Positions 17,796-26,567 of a DNA stretch of 29,630 bases are shown piece by piece. The translations under genes were made by a program, and so were the position numbers. The notes under the pieces were generated by a model. That model worked only from the letters and a program-made list of their open reading frames with translations. It ran no database searches and was not told the origin of the DNA. The stretch's first letter is position 1. Every line of letters begins with the position of its first letter. The DNA is from a virus. The stretch covers positions 1-29,630 of IMG/VR virus record IMGVR_UViG_3300032334_002765; one strand, given 5' to 3'.

Positions 17796-19304
17796 TTATT
17801 TTTGTTCCGGAGCCGTCTTAATATCCAGTGTTGGTCCGCCGCTATCCTTGCCACCAATTGGATCATCAATATCCAGTTGTACGTTCGGCACCGGCAGATA
17901 AACTTTATAGGTGGTTTTATAAGAGCCTGCGCTTATTTGGTGATCAACACCTTTAATCTCCCAAAATCTATTGCTGAATGTCGCATTACAAATAGGTTCT
18001 GCCAACCACTCAGGACAACCTGAGTTTTTTGGTCTGAGATGATATGGGTTTATTACTATTATTGACATAACATCTCCTCCGTTTAATTGATCTGGGAAAA
18101 CAATTCTTGGATCTCCCAAAACAGTTAATTCTGCCTCTATAGCATTACGTCCTTCTAAGGGTCCTAATGCTATTTCATTGGCAGCATCTGCACGTTCAGA
18201 TTTTGCTGCAGCCTCATCAGGCGCAAAATAATTTGTAGTACCAGCAGCTGTTACACCTGAGGCAGCACCCACTTTATCATTTTTGTTTGGCTTTCCGCAA
18301 ATTAAACCTTCCTTTTTCTTTCCAGCTCCGCTTGCAGGCGATGATGATCCGCCTGTTCCGCTCGACCCCGATAAATTCCAATCTATTTCTGGAGCAAATT
18401 CTATAACATTACTATTTTTTCCACCATTAACAATATAGGTCCCAATAGATTGTGGGCAACGGTTGGTTTCGGCACATTTATCTGGGGCTGGGTTCTCCCT
18501 CAGCACAACCTTACCAGTTCTTTCATATTCTATTATTATCCCTTTATCATTCGAAGTTCTTAATGGATTTATCCACCTTCTTAGTGTTGCGAGTTTATTT
18601 TGCTGCATTGATAACCAAACACTTTTTGGACCAAGCTTTCCGCCTTCAGAATTTTTGAAATCAAATTCTTTTGTCGGATCGTCTGCCGATGCAAACTCTA
18701 CATCTAGCATAGGAGGAGGAAGTCTTTCTTTCATAAATTGTTTAATGGCTTGCTTCAATGGAACTTTAGCATCATCTCGCCCAATGCTAGCTTCTACTCT
18801 TGCTTCTGCCACTCTATTCAATTTATCCTGAGACTCCAAAGTGTATCTTGTTGTTCCTTGACCGTATGAAACTTTCATTGATCTTGGTATTAAATTAATA
18901 AAACTTCCAGTTTCTGTATAAACAGAAATTTTCTTAATACCACTGGAGCTTTTTGTGTTACACTTTGGCTCAATTATCCACCCAAAATCCAACTCAAAAG
19001 CTTCTAATTCTTTATCTACGTTTCCAAGACCTTTATTTAAAGCTTCAAAAGATTTTGAAAAAGTTCCACCTTCTTCATCTACTATTTCTATTACAGCACC
19101 ATTTCCTGAAGATGCACCATATTGTAAAGATGTGATGCAAGCGGTATTGTATGGAGGTCTTGATTTGTTTCCTACGCTAACAATCATTCCTTGTATTTTA
19201 AGCTTTAATTCTACGAAAGTTGCAAAAGAATAACCTTCATTTGGTAATTCTTCGTTTAAACCGCACGAGTATGCTGTTTTACAAGTGGCTAAAAAATCAG
19301 CCAT
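17796..19304 (-). CDS. Probable baseplate hub protein (gp27 / gpD-like)
   Basis: The protein has 502 residues. It lies between the LysM/gp53-like gene and the spike gene, exactly where gp27/gpD hub proteins lie in contractile tails. Sequence features: a beta-rich N-terminal part, GSFINLIPRSMKVSYGQGT around 133-151, a helical stretch around 158-195 (DKLNRVAEARVEASIGRD, QAIKQFMKERLPPP), a Gly/Ser/Ala-rich linker at about 311-329, and a C-terminal beta domain with YLRPKNSG-like loops. The identification rests mainly on position and general layout, since motif similarity to gp27 is weak by eye. AGGGG lies about 8 bases before the ATG. The stop is 14 bases from the spike start. Confidence 0.65.
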   Translation of the reverse strand: MADFLATCKTAYSCGLNEELPNEGYSFATFVELKLKIQGMIVSVGNKSRPPYNTACITSLQYGASSGNGAVIEIVDEEGGTFSKSFEALNKGLGNVDKELEAFELDFGWIIEPKCNTKSSSGIKKISVYTETGSFINLIPRSMKVSYGQGTTRYTLESQDKLNRVAEARVEASIGRDDAKVPLKQAIKQFMKERLPPPMLDVEFASADDPTKEFDFKNSEGGKLGPKSVWLSMQQNKLATLRRWINPLRTSNDKGIIIEYERTGKVVLRENPAPDKCAETNRCPQSIGTYIVNGGKNSNVIEFAPEIDWNLSGSSGTGGSSSPASGAGKKKEGLICGKPNKNDKVGAASGVTAAGTTNYFAPDEAAAKSERADAANEIALGPLEGRNAIEAELTVLGDPRIVFPDQLNGGDVMSIIVINPYHLRPKNSGCPEWLAEPICNATFSNRFWEIKGVDHQISAGSYKTTYKVYLPVPNVQLDIDDPIGGKDSGGPTLDIKTAPEQK

Positions 19305-19314
19305 ATTTTAACCC

Positions 19315-19641
19315 CTATAATAGATTAGAATCAGGTATCCTCAAATTAACGCCAGTTTTAAAATCAAATATGTCTTTTATGCCATTGACTTCCATGATCT
19401 TCCACCAGAAGTCGGGCGATCCATAAACCATCTGTGAAATTAAATCTGGTCTGTACTCATATCCAGGAGATATGACCATAAATTTATCATTCTTACTTGT
19501 AACAAAATTTTTCTTCTTATATATGTTGAAGGTTAAAAGTTTATTCTCTGTGTAATAAACAACAGTCGATTCGGAGTATCTACTTCCAAAACTTACAAAT
19601 TTACTAGGTTTGATTTTTGTTGCTTCATAATAATTAGACAT
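19315..19641 (-). CDS. LysM/gp53-like baseplate wedge protein
   Basis: The protein has 108 residues. The C-terminal half reads RPDLISQMVYGSPDFWWKI, then EVNGIKDIFDF, TG and LRIP. This matches the pattern of T4 gp53 and LysM-type tail proteins (helix with YG-x-x-x-LWW-I-x-x-x-N, then a proline- or aspartate-containing turn and L-x-IP). These proteins clamp wedges to the hub. The ATG overlaps the stop of the gene before it as TAATG, with GGGGGAGAA upstream. Together the two genes look like a split version of the tube-LysM protein that is one polypeptide in many phages and injection systems. Confidence 0.82.
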   Translation of the reverse strand: MSNYYEATKIKPSKFVSFGSRYSESTVVYYTENKLLTFNIYKKKNFVTSKNDKFMVISPGYEYRPDLISQMVYGSPDFWWKIMEVNGIKDIFDFKTGVNLRIPDSNLL

Positions 19642-20234
19642 TAGAAATATTCTCCCCCCATTATCTTCTCCTGCCCAGGCAAATTTTCACTACTATAAAC
19701 TACTTCCCACTGCATATCTACGCTAAATTTATACGGAATTTTAGTTGATTCGTCCCAAGCAACATCAGTAGGATACTTCACAGAATATGATCTTAAAATT
19801 ACACATGTATCACCATTTTCTCTTAATAATTTTCCACAACGAATAGAACAGACAGGAGGAGGTGCATAGGGAGCGGCAGATCCCCCACTTCTTGGATAAA
19901 CGGCACTCTGTATTAGTCTTAAATAAAATAAATTAGTCTCAGCTGTTTGAGAGCGAATGCTTTTATCAGGTGATAAAGAATCAATGAGGGCACGATCATT
20001 CGTGTTTTCTTGTGTTATCATAAAATAAGCAGTCCAACTTATCGTCCTAATGCCAGAGTTCGAAAATGTTTTTATTGGAGTGCTTCTACCTATTACCGGA
20101 GTGTCCGAATATTCAGCACTTTTACCGTCAGATATATCCGGTAATATATACATAGGTATCTTATAGCCAGATATATTTATATGACAATCCTCTATCGGAA
20201 TTAAACTTCCTCCTGAACCGGTAGATTTTGTCAT
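19641..20234 (-). CDS. CIS-tube-like / baseplate hub adaptor protein
   Basis: The protein has 197 residues. The segment VIGRSTPIKTFSNSGIRTIS, followed by a WTAYFMI strand, resembles the N-terminal part of CIS-tube proteins (Afp7, XkdP type), where G-R-x-x-P-x-x-F-x-x-G-x-R-x-I-S-F is typical. The later PPPVCSIRCGKLLRENG and ILRSYSVKYPTDVAWDESTKIPY correspond to the second half of that beta sandwich. In those relatives a LysM domain follows in the same protein; here it is the next gene, overlapping by one base. The likely role is to join the tail tube and tape measure to the baseplate hub. The ribosome site TAGGAAAA precedes the ATG. Confidence 0.62.
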   Translation of the reverse strand: MTKSTGSGGSLIPIEDCHINISGYKIPMYILPDISDGKSAEYSDTPVIGRSTPIKTFSNSGIRTISWTAYFMITQENTNDRALIDSLSPDKSIRSQTAETNLFYLRLIQSAVYPRSGGSAAPYAPPPVCSIRCGKLLRENGDTCVILRSYSVKYPTDVAWDESTKIPYKFSVDMQWEVVYSSENLPGQEKIMGGEYF

Positions 20235-20266
20235 GTTTAATTTTTCCTATGCTAAAATAGTTAACT

Positions 20267-23200
20267 CTAACCAGTTTGAGAAGCATTTTTTATTTGTTTG
20301 CTTGCGCTCTGGACGTACTTACCAGTGGATAGAGGATATGTTCGTATGGGTTTTTTAGGAATTTCATTCATACTTGCTAAGGTTGCAGCATACGAAGTGC
20401 TCCCCTCAGATTGTGTCATATTCTCAAGCATTGATTGTAATATCCCAACCATTTGATCTAGTTTTTCTACTTGAGTATCTGAAGATTCGGCTATTGCTCC
20501 TAATTCTGGTCCGCCTACACTTGCCATTTCTGGTTCTGATGTTGCTAAATCTCTCTGAACTCTTTCGTCTATCGTTGTTCCAGCAACTGGTGAAGCTACT
20601 GTTTGAGAAGTAGAAACCGGGCTCATTCCTGTCAAACCTTGTACTGCAGCCCCAGTCAAATCAAATCCTGTTAAACTTTGTACTGCACCACCAATTCCAA
20701 ATGGATCTATTGTTCTCTTCAGAACGTCGCTCATGGCAATAAGTTCTGCATTGTCCATTCCGACATTAACAGCCTTCTGGCTAAACCCTAATTCTTTTTT
20801 CCCCAGCATTTCTTGTGTTTTGGCTGCACCAAAAACACGACTAAAAGACTCTTCATCGATCTCGATTTTTGGTTGTTCAATTGCAGCAACAGCAGCTTCG
20901 GTAGGAGATTTAGCTTCTGGAGTTTTAGCTTCTGGAGTTTTAGCCTTGCCTCCACTAGTTCCCGATATACTATCAATTAGCCATCCCAAGCCAACACTTG
21001 AAGCAGCAGAATATAAAGCATTAAATAGTTTTTCTGGAATTGAACTAAAGAAATTATATAGCCACTTAAAAGGAGCGTATATGAATTTAACTACGTCAGA
21101 AATAACTTTTCCTACATAACTTATTGCTTCCACAAAACCATTGAGTAAAGTTCCAACAACACTCCACAGCGGCTCGATTAAAGAAGAAATTGCAGATGTC
21201 AATAAATTAACAAACCATATTACGGGCTGCAAAACCAGAGCCAGCCCCCTAAATATTAATTGAATTGGAGCCAGAGCTGATCTTATTACAAAACCAATAG
21301 CTGAAGATAATCCATAGATAATACTTTTTAGAAAACCCATAGATTCACCTGCACTTTCACTACTGCTAAACAGCGATCCTATGGCATCAAAAAGAAAATA
21401 TACAGGTTCTAATAGTAAATTGACTGCATTAAATAATTCATCAAAAGCAGAGTAAAGCACACCCAATGCTTCATTTATTGGAGCAAGTATATCTAAGAAA
21501 GGCTGAAATATAGGTCCAACCCAATCATTGCTCGCCAAAGAAGTTAATCCACTCCACACAGCATCAAATATCATTTTGGGAATACCCATTAAAAATATTG
21601 GAAGTTGAATATACAAAAGTTTAAAAGCATTCCAAAAAATACTTAAAAGATATTGTGGAATCTGAATAAACAATAAATTAAAAGCAACTGTAAAAACACT
21701 TAATAATAATCTTGGAATATGTAAAAGTGATGCAGATATCATTGTCCACAACCCGCTACCTATTTTGCCGAAATCAAGAGTGGCTATGCCTTCAAGAACT
21801 TTAAATAAACCCATAAAATAATCAAAAAAGCTTTTAAAAACTGTTCCGATAATAGTAGCAACACCACCCAATAGATGACCAACAAGTGTTATGGCTGGAT
21901 TCAAAAAGGTTGTTACTATTCTTATGAGAAATCCTATTGTTCGACCAATAGCCCCGAAAACACCTCTAATCACTTTGCCTATACTTGCAAATATATTACT
22001 AAACATTGTAAATACAGTGCCTGTTTCACTCAGTGTAGTACTAAATCCAAATAACGGACCCAATGCTGTGGAAATAGCATCTCCTATGGTGGTAAAAACC
22101 TCGCCTATCGGCTCAAGAATATAATAAAACATTTCAAAAGGAGCGATTATGATGTCGATTATGCTTCTTCCTATTCCATAAATAGCTCCGCCTATTGCGT
22201 CGAAAACCATCATGACAGCAGACATGATTGGTATCATTTTGTTAAATTGAGCAAGAGCTTTGGTTATTGTGCCTTCTGCTCCAATGAAAGAATCAAAAAA
22301 ACCAAAAGTAAGAGTATTAAGCCATCCTGTTAAAAAGCCTGCCCCCTTCGCAGCATAATATTCTGCGGTTGTTACATCTTCCATATTCTTATCAAAAAGA
22401 GCTCCAGCTTTTTCTCCACTCTTAGCTGCTTGTGAAAACATGCCCCACAAGCCAGCCACGACGGCAGCAAGTGCTACTGCAGGAGCTATTGCTGTTAAAA
22501 ATCCTGCCACCACGCCCCCGATTGGTGCAAGTAGTGCCCAAAAACCAGCGGCTGCAGCCCCAAGAGATGGAACAGATGCCCAAGAACTAGTGACCAAGCC
22601 CCATAAAGACGCGGACGCCGCACCAAAAGACACCGTTGCCACACCGCCAGCCGTCGTCACAAATCCCATCTGAACAGCTAAAAGGGCTAAAGTAAGCCCA
22701 AGTTGAGTATACTCTAAAACAGAATCGAGTACATAGCCAGCAAAGCTTCCACCTACAGAAGCAAGAGTGGTTATAAACCCTAAAGACTCTCCAAACACAC
22801 TATTCATCATTGAGCTGATAGCGGTTTGAGTTTTTCCTCTCAATGTATCATTGAGCTGCTCCATACTTGTTCTTAATTTAGTCATCGGATCAGCAGCATT
22901 TTTTTGTGCTACTGCAAGTTCGGCATTTCCATCATTTATTTGTTTTCTAACTTTTTCAAGTTCTTTCGGATCCTTTAAAGCTTTTGCTATATCCTTTGCT
23001 CCTATAGCCAGACCACTCTTGCCCGCTTTTTTCAATCCCTCATTCACTCCCTTGATAGAAGCCTCAAGAGCACCCTTTATGGCACCACCCGCATCTTTTG
23101 AATCTATTCCCATTGCTTTAAGATCAGCTGAGAATCCACTCAAATCAACGCTCGACAAAGCTTTCTTCATTCCCTCAGCTCCATCACCAGATATCTTTAA

Positions 23201-24895
23201 TTGCTCATCAAGTTTTGTGAGAGCACCTAAGGCTGTGCTTGTTTTTAAAGTTCGTTCTTCTTCTATTTTGGCAGCCATTTCTTCTGCGTTTAAATTTTTC
23301 TTTTTTTGCTCTCCTATTTTTCTAAGTTTTTCTGCAAGTGGCTCAGCATTCTCATTTAAAGATTTTGTCATCTGTCCTATTTCAGTCGCAGTAGCTCCAA
23401 ATGCATTTTTCATAGACAAATTAATTCTCTGTTTAGTCCCAGCATCTAATTTATCGAATTCTTCTATGGTCTTAGCTGCTCCTCCCGACATGGTTGCTAT
23501 CAGTCCATCTAGACCATCTGATAAACCTTTTATGCCCTCTTTGGTTTGTAGTAAAGTTCCATTTCTCATCTGCTCCATAAGCGCGGCATCATGACCAAGA
23601 GCGTTAGAGATCAAAGATTTCATTTCGGAATTAGCATCTTTAAAGCCAGACATTCCTTGAGACAATGTTCCCAGAAGGTTACTTGCAAGCTCGCCCGCAC
23701 CAAATTTCTCGGCACTGGCTGTAACTCCCACAACATTGGATGCTGCTTCTGCGGTTAAAGTTCCAAACTTTCGCATGTTTTTAATAATGCTCTCACTAGA
23801 CTTAACGGCGTTAGCCAAAGCCTCCCCAGTAACACCAGTGTTTCTGGAAACTTCTTGTACACCTCTGCCGAACTCTGACATTTGAGAGGTGTTCATCCCC
23901 ATCTTCAAAGACATATCTGAGAATGTGTCGCCCAAAGCTCCCGCTTCTACACCTATCATTCTTTCTGTTTGAAGTTGCGTTCTAGATACGCTTAAAGCAG
24001 ACTTTTGATCTCTAAGTCCTTTCTTTAAATTGGCAAGATAGGCATTTGTAGTTTTTGTTCTATCGAAGCCTGTTTTTGCTGCTGATTTTCCTATATCTTC
24101 AAAGCTTCTTTGTAGCCCATGTGACTCTGATGTTGCCCCAGAAATTTCATACGCTATTTGTCTTGCATTGATGGTAAATTCTCTCTCTTTTTCCAAAAGT
24201 CCATCAAACACAACTTCTGTTCCACTGAAACCATATATTGTTTTTTGAAGCTCGCCGGCAGCATTGCCCAAATCCCTCATTAACTGAAGAGGTATTAAAC
24301 CCTTCTGAACTTCTTCTAGATGCTTTGCTTGTTGCTTCTTTAATATGTTTATCGGATCATTTTCTTCTTCTGTTGCTTTTCTTGCTTCCTCTCTTGCTGG
24401 ATCTGCCAACAAATTAGCCATCTCTTGGTTCTCTTTAACAATTTCATTTAAAGCATCAGCTAGAGCTTGACGATCACTTTCATTTTTGCCTGTTTTCATT
24501 TCAAGCCGCATTGCCTTCAGCTCCAGATTGTTTATTCTAGCTGCTTTTTCCAAATAAACATCGTGTGTGTATATGCTTCCTGGTTCAGAGCCTCTTTTCA
24601 AAAACTTCAACCAAGGCTTCATCAAAGCATTCATGCTTTTATCTGCATTATTTGCAATTTTTTCATTTTTTGCAGCACTACCACTTTTTTTGCCACTCAT
24701 GAAATTTTTAAGAAGATTTACCAATTTATCAAGCTTTTCTGCAAACGCTGGTGGTATAGACGAGCTTGCATCTTTTTTGTCGTTAACTGTTGTATTGAAA
24801 CGCTTTGCAGGTCCTACTTTACCTTTTAGAGACTCAGCAACTCCTTTGAGTTGCTCAGGATTCATATCAATTTGTCTTCCTACGTTGTCTGGCAT
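20267..24895 (-). CDS. Tape measure protein
   Basis: The protein has 1542 residues and is the longest uninterrupted polypeptide here. The N-terminal 650 or so residues are helical and charged (about 100-190 and 500-660 are coiled-coil-like). Ala/Gly-rich hydrophobic stretches follow from about 700 to 830, and hydrophobic, amphipathic helices from about 880 to 1300. The C-terminal 230 residues are soluble, with a PEAKTPEAKSP linker. That layout, and the place just before the tube/LysM/hub/spike genes, fits a tape measure that sets tail length and later enters the cell envelope. At the usual rule of about 0.15 nm per residue, the tail would be around 230 nm. No peptidase or lysozyme motif was recognised. 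No ribosome site is visible before the ATG at 24895. Confidence 0.88.
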   Translation of the reverse strand: MPDNVGRQIDMNPEQLKGVAESLKGKVGPAKRFNTTVNDKKDASSSIPPAFAEKLDKLVNLLKNFMSGKKSGSAAKNEKIANNADKSMNALMKPWLKFLKRGSEPGSIYTHDVYLEKAARINNLELKAMRLEMKTGKNESDRQALADALNEIVKENQEMANLLADPAREEARKATEEENDPINILKKQQAKHLEEVQKGLIPLQLMRDLGNAAGELQKTIYGFSGTEVVFDGLLEKEREFTINARQIAYEISGATSESHGLQRSFEDIGKSAAKTGFDRTKTTNAYLANLKKGLRDQKSALSVSRTQLQTERMIGVEAGALGDTFSDMSLKMGMNTSQMSEFGRGVQEVSRNTGVTGEALANAVKSSESIIKNMRKFGTLTAEAASNVVGVTASAEKFGAGELASNLLGTLSQGMSGFKDANSEMKSLISNALGHDAALMEQMRNGTLLQTKEGIKGLSDGLDGLIATMSGGAAKTIEEFDKLDAGTKQRINLSMKNAFGATATEIGQMTKSLNENAEPLAEKLRKIGEQKKKNLNAEEMAAKIEEERTLKTSTALGALTKLDEQLKISGDGAEGMKKALSSVDLSGFSADLKAMGIDSKDAGGAIKGALEASIKGVNEGLKKAGKSGLAIGAKDIAKALKDPKELEKVRKQINDGNAELAVAQKNAADPMTKLRTSMEQLNDTLRGKTQTAISSMMNSVFGESLGFITTLASVGGSFAGYVLDSVLEYTQLGLTLALLAVQMGFVTTAGGVATVSFGAASASLWGLVTSSWASVPSLGAAAAGFWALLAPIGGVVAGFLTAIAPAVALAAVVAGLWGMFSQAAKSGEKAGALFDKNMEDVTTAEYYAAKGAGFLTGWLNTLTFGFFDSFIGAEGTITKALAQFNKMIPIMSAVMMVFDAIGGAIYGIGRSIIDIIIAPFEMFYYILEPIGEVFTTIGDAISTALGPLFGFSTTLSETGTVFTMFSNIFASIGKVIRGVFGAIGRTIGFLIRIVTTFLNPAITLVGHLLGGVATIIGTVFKSFFDYFMGLFKVLEGIATLDFGKIGSGLWTMISASLLHIPRLLLSVFTVAFNLLFIQIPQYLLSIFWNAFKLLYIQLPIFLMGIPKMIFDAVWSGLTSLASNDWVGPIFQPFLDILAPINEALGVLYSAFDELFNAVNLLLEPVYFLFDAIGSLFSSSESAGESMGFLKSIIYGLSSAIGFVIRSALAPIQLIFRGLALVLQPVIWFVNLLTSAISSLIEPLWSVVGTLLNGFVEAISYVGKVISDVVKFIYAPFKWLYNFFSSIPEKLFNALYSAASSVGLGWLIDSISGTSGGKAKTPEAKTPEAKSPTEAAVAAIEQPKIEIDEESFSRVFGAAKTQEMLGKKELGFSQKAVNVGMDNAELIAMSDVLKRTIDPFGIGGAVQSLTGFDLTGAAVQGLTGMSPVSTSQTVASPVAGTTIDERVQRDLATSEPEMASVGGPELGAIAESSDTQVEKLDQMVGILQSMLENMTQSEGSTSYAATLASMNEIPKKPIRTYPLSTGKYVQSASKQIKNASQTG
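20911..20940 (-). repeat. 15-bp tandem duplication in tape measure gene
   Basis: Two exact copies of a 15-base unit (20911-20925 and 20926-20940) encode the duplicated TPEAK in the C-terminal linker. A third, diverged copy (SPTEA) follows in the protein. It is a small in-frame expansion in a flexible region. Confidence 0.9.
21605..21718 (-). repeat. 19-residue hydrophobic repeat in tape measure protein
   Basis: Two adjacent 19-residue units (IPRLLLSVFTVAFNLLFIQ and IPQYLLSIFWNAFKLLYIQ) are followed by a weaker third beginning LPIFLMGIP. Each starts with a Pro and is long enough to form one membrane-type helix. The DNA copies are diverged, so the duplication is not recent. Confidence 0.75.
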
Positions 24896-24930
24896 AGTTT
24901 AAAATATTGTTTTAAGAATTTTTCTTTTTC

Positions 24931-24950
24931 AAAGAGTATATAGTCTCTTT
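24931..24950. promoter_or_regulatory. Dyad element in divergent gap before tape measure gene
   Basis: AAAGAGTATATAGTCTCTTT has six-base complementary arms around a TATA centre. It lies in the 107-base gap between the tape measure gene (minus) and the TPR-like gene (plus). On the minus strand it reads ACTATATA about 42 bases before the ATG, a position suited to a promoter or operator. The function is inferred. Confidence 0.4.
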
Positions 24951-24975
24951 TTCTAAAATAGTGTTTGAGAAAATT

Positions 24976-25001
24976 GAAGTTTCTTAATCAAGAAGTTTCT
25001 T
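24976..25001 (+). repeat. Direct repeat pair before the TPR-like gene
   Basis: GAAGTTTCTT occurs twice, at 24976-24985 and 24992-25001, start to start 16 bases apart. The second copy ends just before the GTG at 25003. Paired 10-mers at about 1.5 helical turns can be protein binding sites; no other copy was noted nearby. The role is unknown. Confidence 0.45.
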
Positions 25002-25002
25002 C

Positions 25003-25638
25003 GTGGTACGCTTTGTTGTTGACAACAGTAGTCTTCCAACCATACAATCAGACAATATGTTCAACGACACAAAAGAACCCGCAGAATTTCCTGCTTTCCA
25101 TAAAAAAAATATATTCAAGAAATCAGCCGAAAAAGAAAACTTAGAGGTTGAAAAGCCCCTTGATTTAAAAGAGAATATCGAAAACAAATTCGATTATCCT
25201 TTTGAGTTTTTATCTTGGCATTCTGGGAACGATTTCTACCCAGAAGTAGATGCTGCCGTAGAGTTTTATAACCAAAAACGATACAAAACAGCACTGGATA
25301 TGTTTGAAGGTCGCCCCGCAGATCCTGCCCGTGGCTTCAAAAACCTTATTTGCACTTTTCACGGACCAATTGGGTGGCTGCTTATGGCAAACACCAAATT
25401 AGCAAAAGATAAGTTTTTGAATTTCTGCATAGCGAACTGTTACTACAAAATGGGAGAATACTCAAAAGCACTATCATCTTTGAAAAACGATGAAAGCGAA
25501 AGAGTTTTGTATTTAAGAGCTTGGTGCGAATACAAATTGGACAAACACGACGAAGCCAAAGAAAACTTCAAAAAGGTGTTTTATTCGAACCCCAGATTTT
25601 TAAAATACAAAAATCCTTATGGAGAAGATTATAAGTAG
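25003..25638 (+). CDS. TPR-like helical-repeat protein
   Basis: The protein has 211 residues if the GTG at 25003 is used. An ATG at 25057 (residue 19) is a possible alternative, and neither has a clear ribosome site. The C-terminal half has tetratricopeptide-type helix pairs: AVEFYNQKRYKTALDMF (about 85-101), FCIANCYYKMGEYSKALSSL (141-160) and LRAWCEYKLDKHDEAKENFKKVFYSNP (171-197), each with the expected A, Y and G/A spacing. The N-terminal 70 residues are charged and probably disordered. TPRs mediate protein contacts. The gene is the only plus-strand gene between the unknown-protein block and the tape measure gene, and it abuts the convergent 149-aa gene with no gap. A role as a tail-assembly chaperone or a regulator are both possible; neither is shown. 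Confidence 0.78.
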   Translation: MVRFVVDNSSLPTIQSDNMFNDTKEPAEFPAFHKKNIFKKSAEKENLEVEKPLDLKENIENKFDYPFEFLSWHSGNDFYPEVDAAVEFYNQKRYKTALDMFEGRPADPARGFKNLICTFHGPIGWLLMANTKLAKDKFLNFCIANCYYKMGEYSKALSSLKNDESERVLYLRAWCEYKLDKHDEAKENFKKVFYSNPRFLKYKNPYGEDYK

Positions 25639-26088
25639 TCACCTGACTATCTGATTGGTTATCTTGGTCAACTGTTCGTTAACAGTTTTTCTTATTGCTT
25701 CTACTTCGTTTGGCGATACAGCCCTTACACTTCCAAGCAAATTCAATATAAAATCACAGTCTAGTTGTTTTAATCTTCTTATGCCGCTTCTTTTATATTG
25801 CCTGAAAGAAGATACAAGAAATTTATCAGCTTTTATTGTTCTATAGCTGAAGTTTGGATTGTTACAATTTGCTTTTAATAAATTTCTTATATATGGAAAT
25901 GTAAGATAGTGTATATTTAATCCTCTTATATATAATTGATTCACATCTGTAACTATTACATTTGGAAACGGATCATGCCCAGCTTTATGAAACATGTAAT
26001 TGAAGGAAACTAAACTCCCTTTTTTGACATTTCGCAAAAAAGCATCATCTTTTTGAGGGATATTTTTGAATACAAGGTTAAGATCCAT
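25639..26088 (-). CDS. Conserved phage protein with a GLNIHYL signature
   Basis: The protein has 149 residues. Its core reads KKGSLVSFNYMFHKAGHDPFPNV, a short strand, then RGLNIHYLTFPYIRNLL. I recognise this layout (a short beta segment, D-x-FP, then G-L/I-N-x-HYL and a helix) from proteins of unknown role in T4-like and related myoviruses. The C-terminal part is helical and basic (FRQYKRSGIRRLKQLD). It starts 2 bases after the stop of the 158-aa gene, which reads TAATTATG, so the two are probably co-translated. Function is unknown; a virion or DNA-packaging role would fit the setting. Confidence 0.75.
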   Translation of the reverse strand: MDLNLVFKNIPQKDDAFLRNVKKGSLVSFNYMFHKAGHDPFPNVIVTDVNQLYIRGLNIHYLTFPYIRNLLKANCNNPNFSYRTIKADKFLVSSFRQYKRSGIRRLKQLDCDFILNLLGSVRAVSPNEVEAIRKTVNEQLTKITNQIVR

Positions 26089-26090
26089 AA

Positions 26091-26567
26091 TTAAAACTTA
26101 GAGTAAACACTGGAGCTATAATCTGTTCCACCCGATCTTGTCATCAATTTATTATCATCACCTTTTTCTATTTTATTCTGAGCGTTAGAGCTCATTTTAA
26201 AAAACCTCTTTATTTCATCAACAAGAGTATCGGCAACTTTCCCCCCAGCCTTTTCTTCGTCTGCACCTTTTTCAGACATAAAAGTATTGAATATATTTTC
26301 AAAATCTAAAAGATATGCTTTTCCGTATGGGTGTGTATCAATTCTATTTTGAATCTTAAAAGCTATACTTCTGCCTATGGAGTATATTCTTATTCCTTCA
26401 AAGTCACACTCTGGATCTGTTGAATAAACAAACAAAAATGGATCATCAACATCCAAAAACATTTTGCTTTTGATTTTATTTAGCTTTAAAATATGGTAAA
26501 TTATTTTAAGCTTTCTTTTTGCTCCAAGAGCATTTCTGTTTATGTAATCAAAGAATTTGTGCTTCAT
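26091..26567 (-). CDS. Unknown small phage protein
   Basis: The protein has 158 residues and its family is not recognised. The N-terminal 35 residues are strongly basic (GAKRKLKIIYHILKLNKIKSK). A mixed alpha/beta middle part follows (FLDVDDPFLFVYSTDPE, GIRIYSIGRSIAFKIQNR). The C-terminus from about residue 100 is polar, Lys/Glu/Ser-rich and probably flexible. There is no membrane segment. The start overlaps the stop of the previous gene by one base (TAATG). Co-transcription with structural genes hints at a virion or assembly role, but this is only context. Confidence 0.72.
   Translation of the reverse strand: MKHKFFDYINRNALGAKRKLKIIYHILKLNKIKSKMFLDVDDPFLFVYSTDPECDFEGIRIYSIGRSIAFKIQNRIDTHPYGKAYLLDFENIFNTFMSEKGADEEKAGGKVADTLVDEIKRFFKMSSNAQNKIEKGDDNKLMTRSGGTDYSSSVYSKF

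Noticed and set aside
24984-25187. 67-codon minus-strand frame covering the start of the TPR-like gene
   Set aside because: It lies opposite a longer frame with recognisable TPR motifs, has a low-complexity Phe/Ser/Leu product and no ribosome site.
25600-25680. Bidirectional terminator between the convergent TPR-like and 149-aa genes
   Set aside because: The two stops abut, and no GC-rich stem with a T-tract is visible on either strand.
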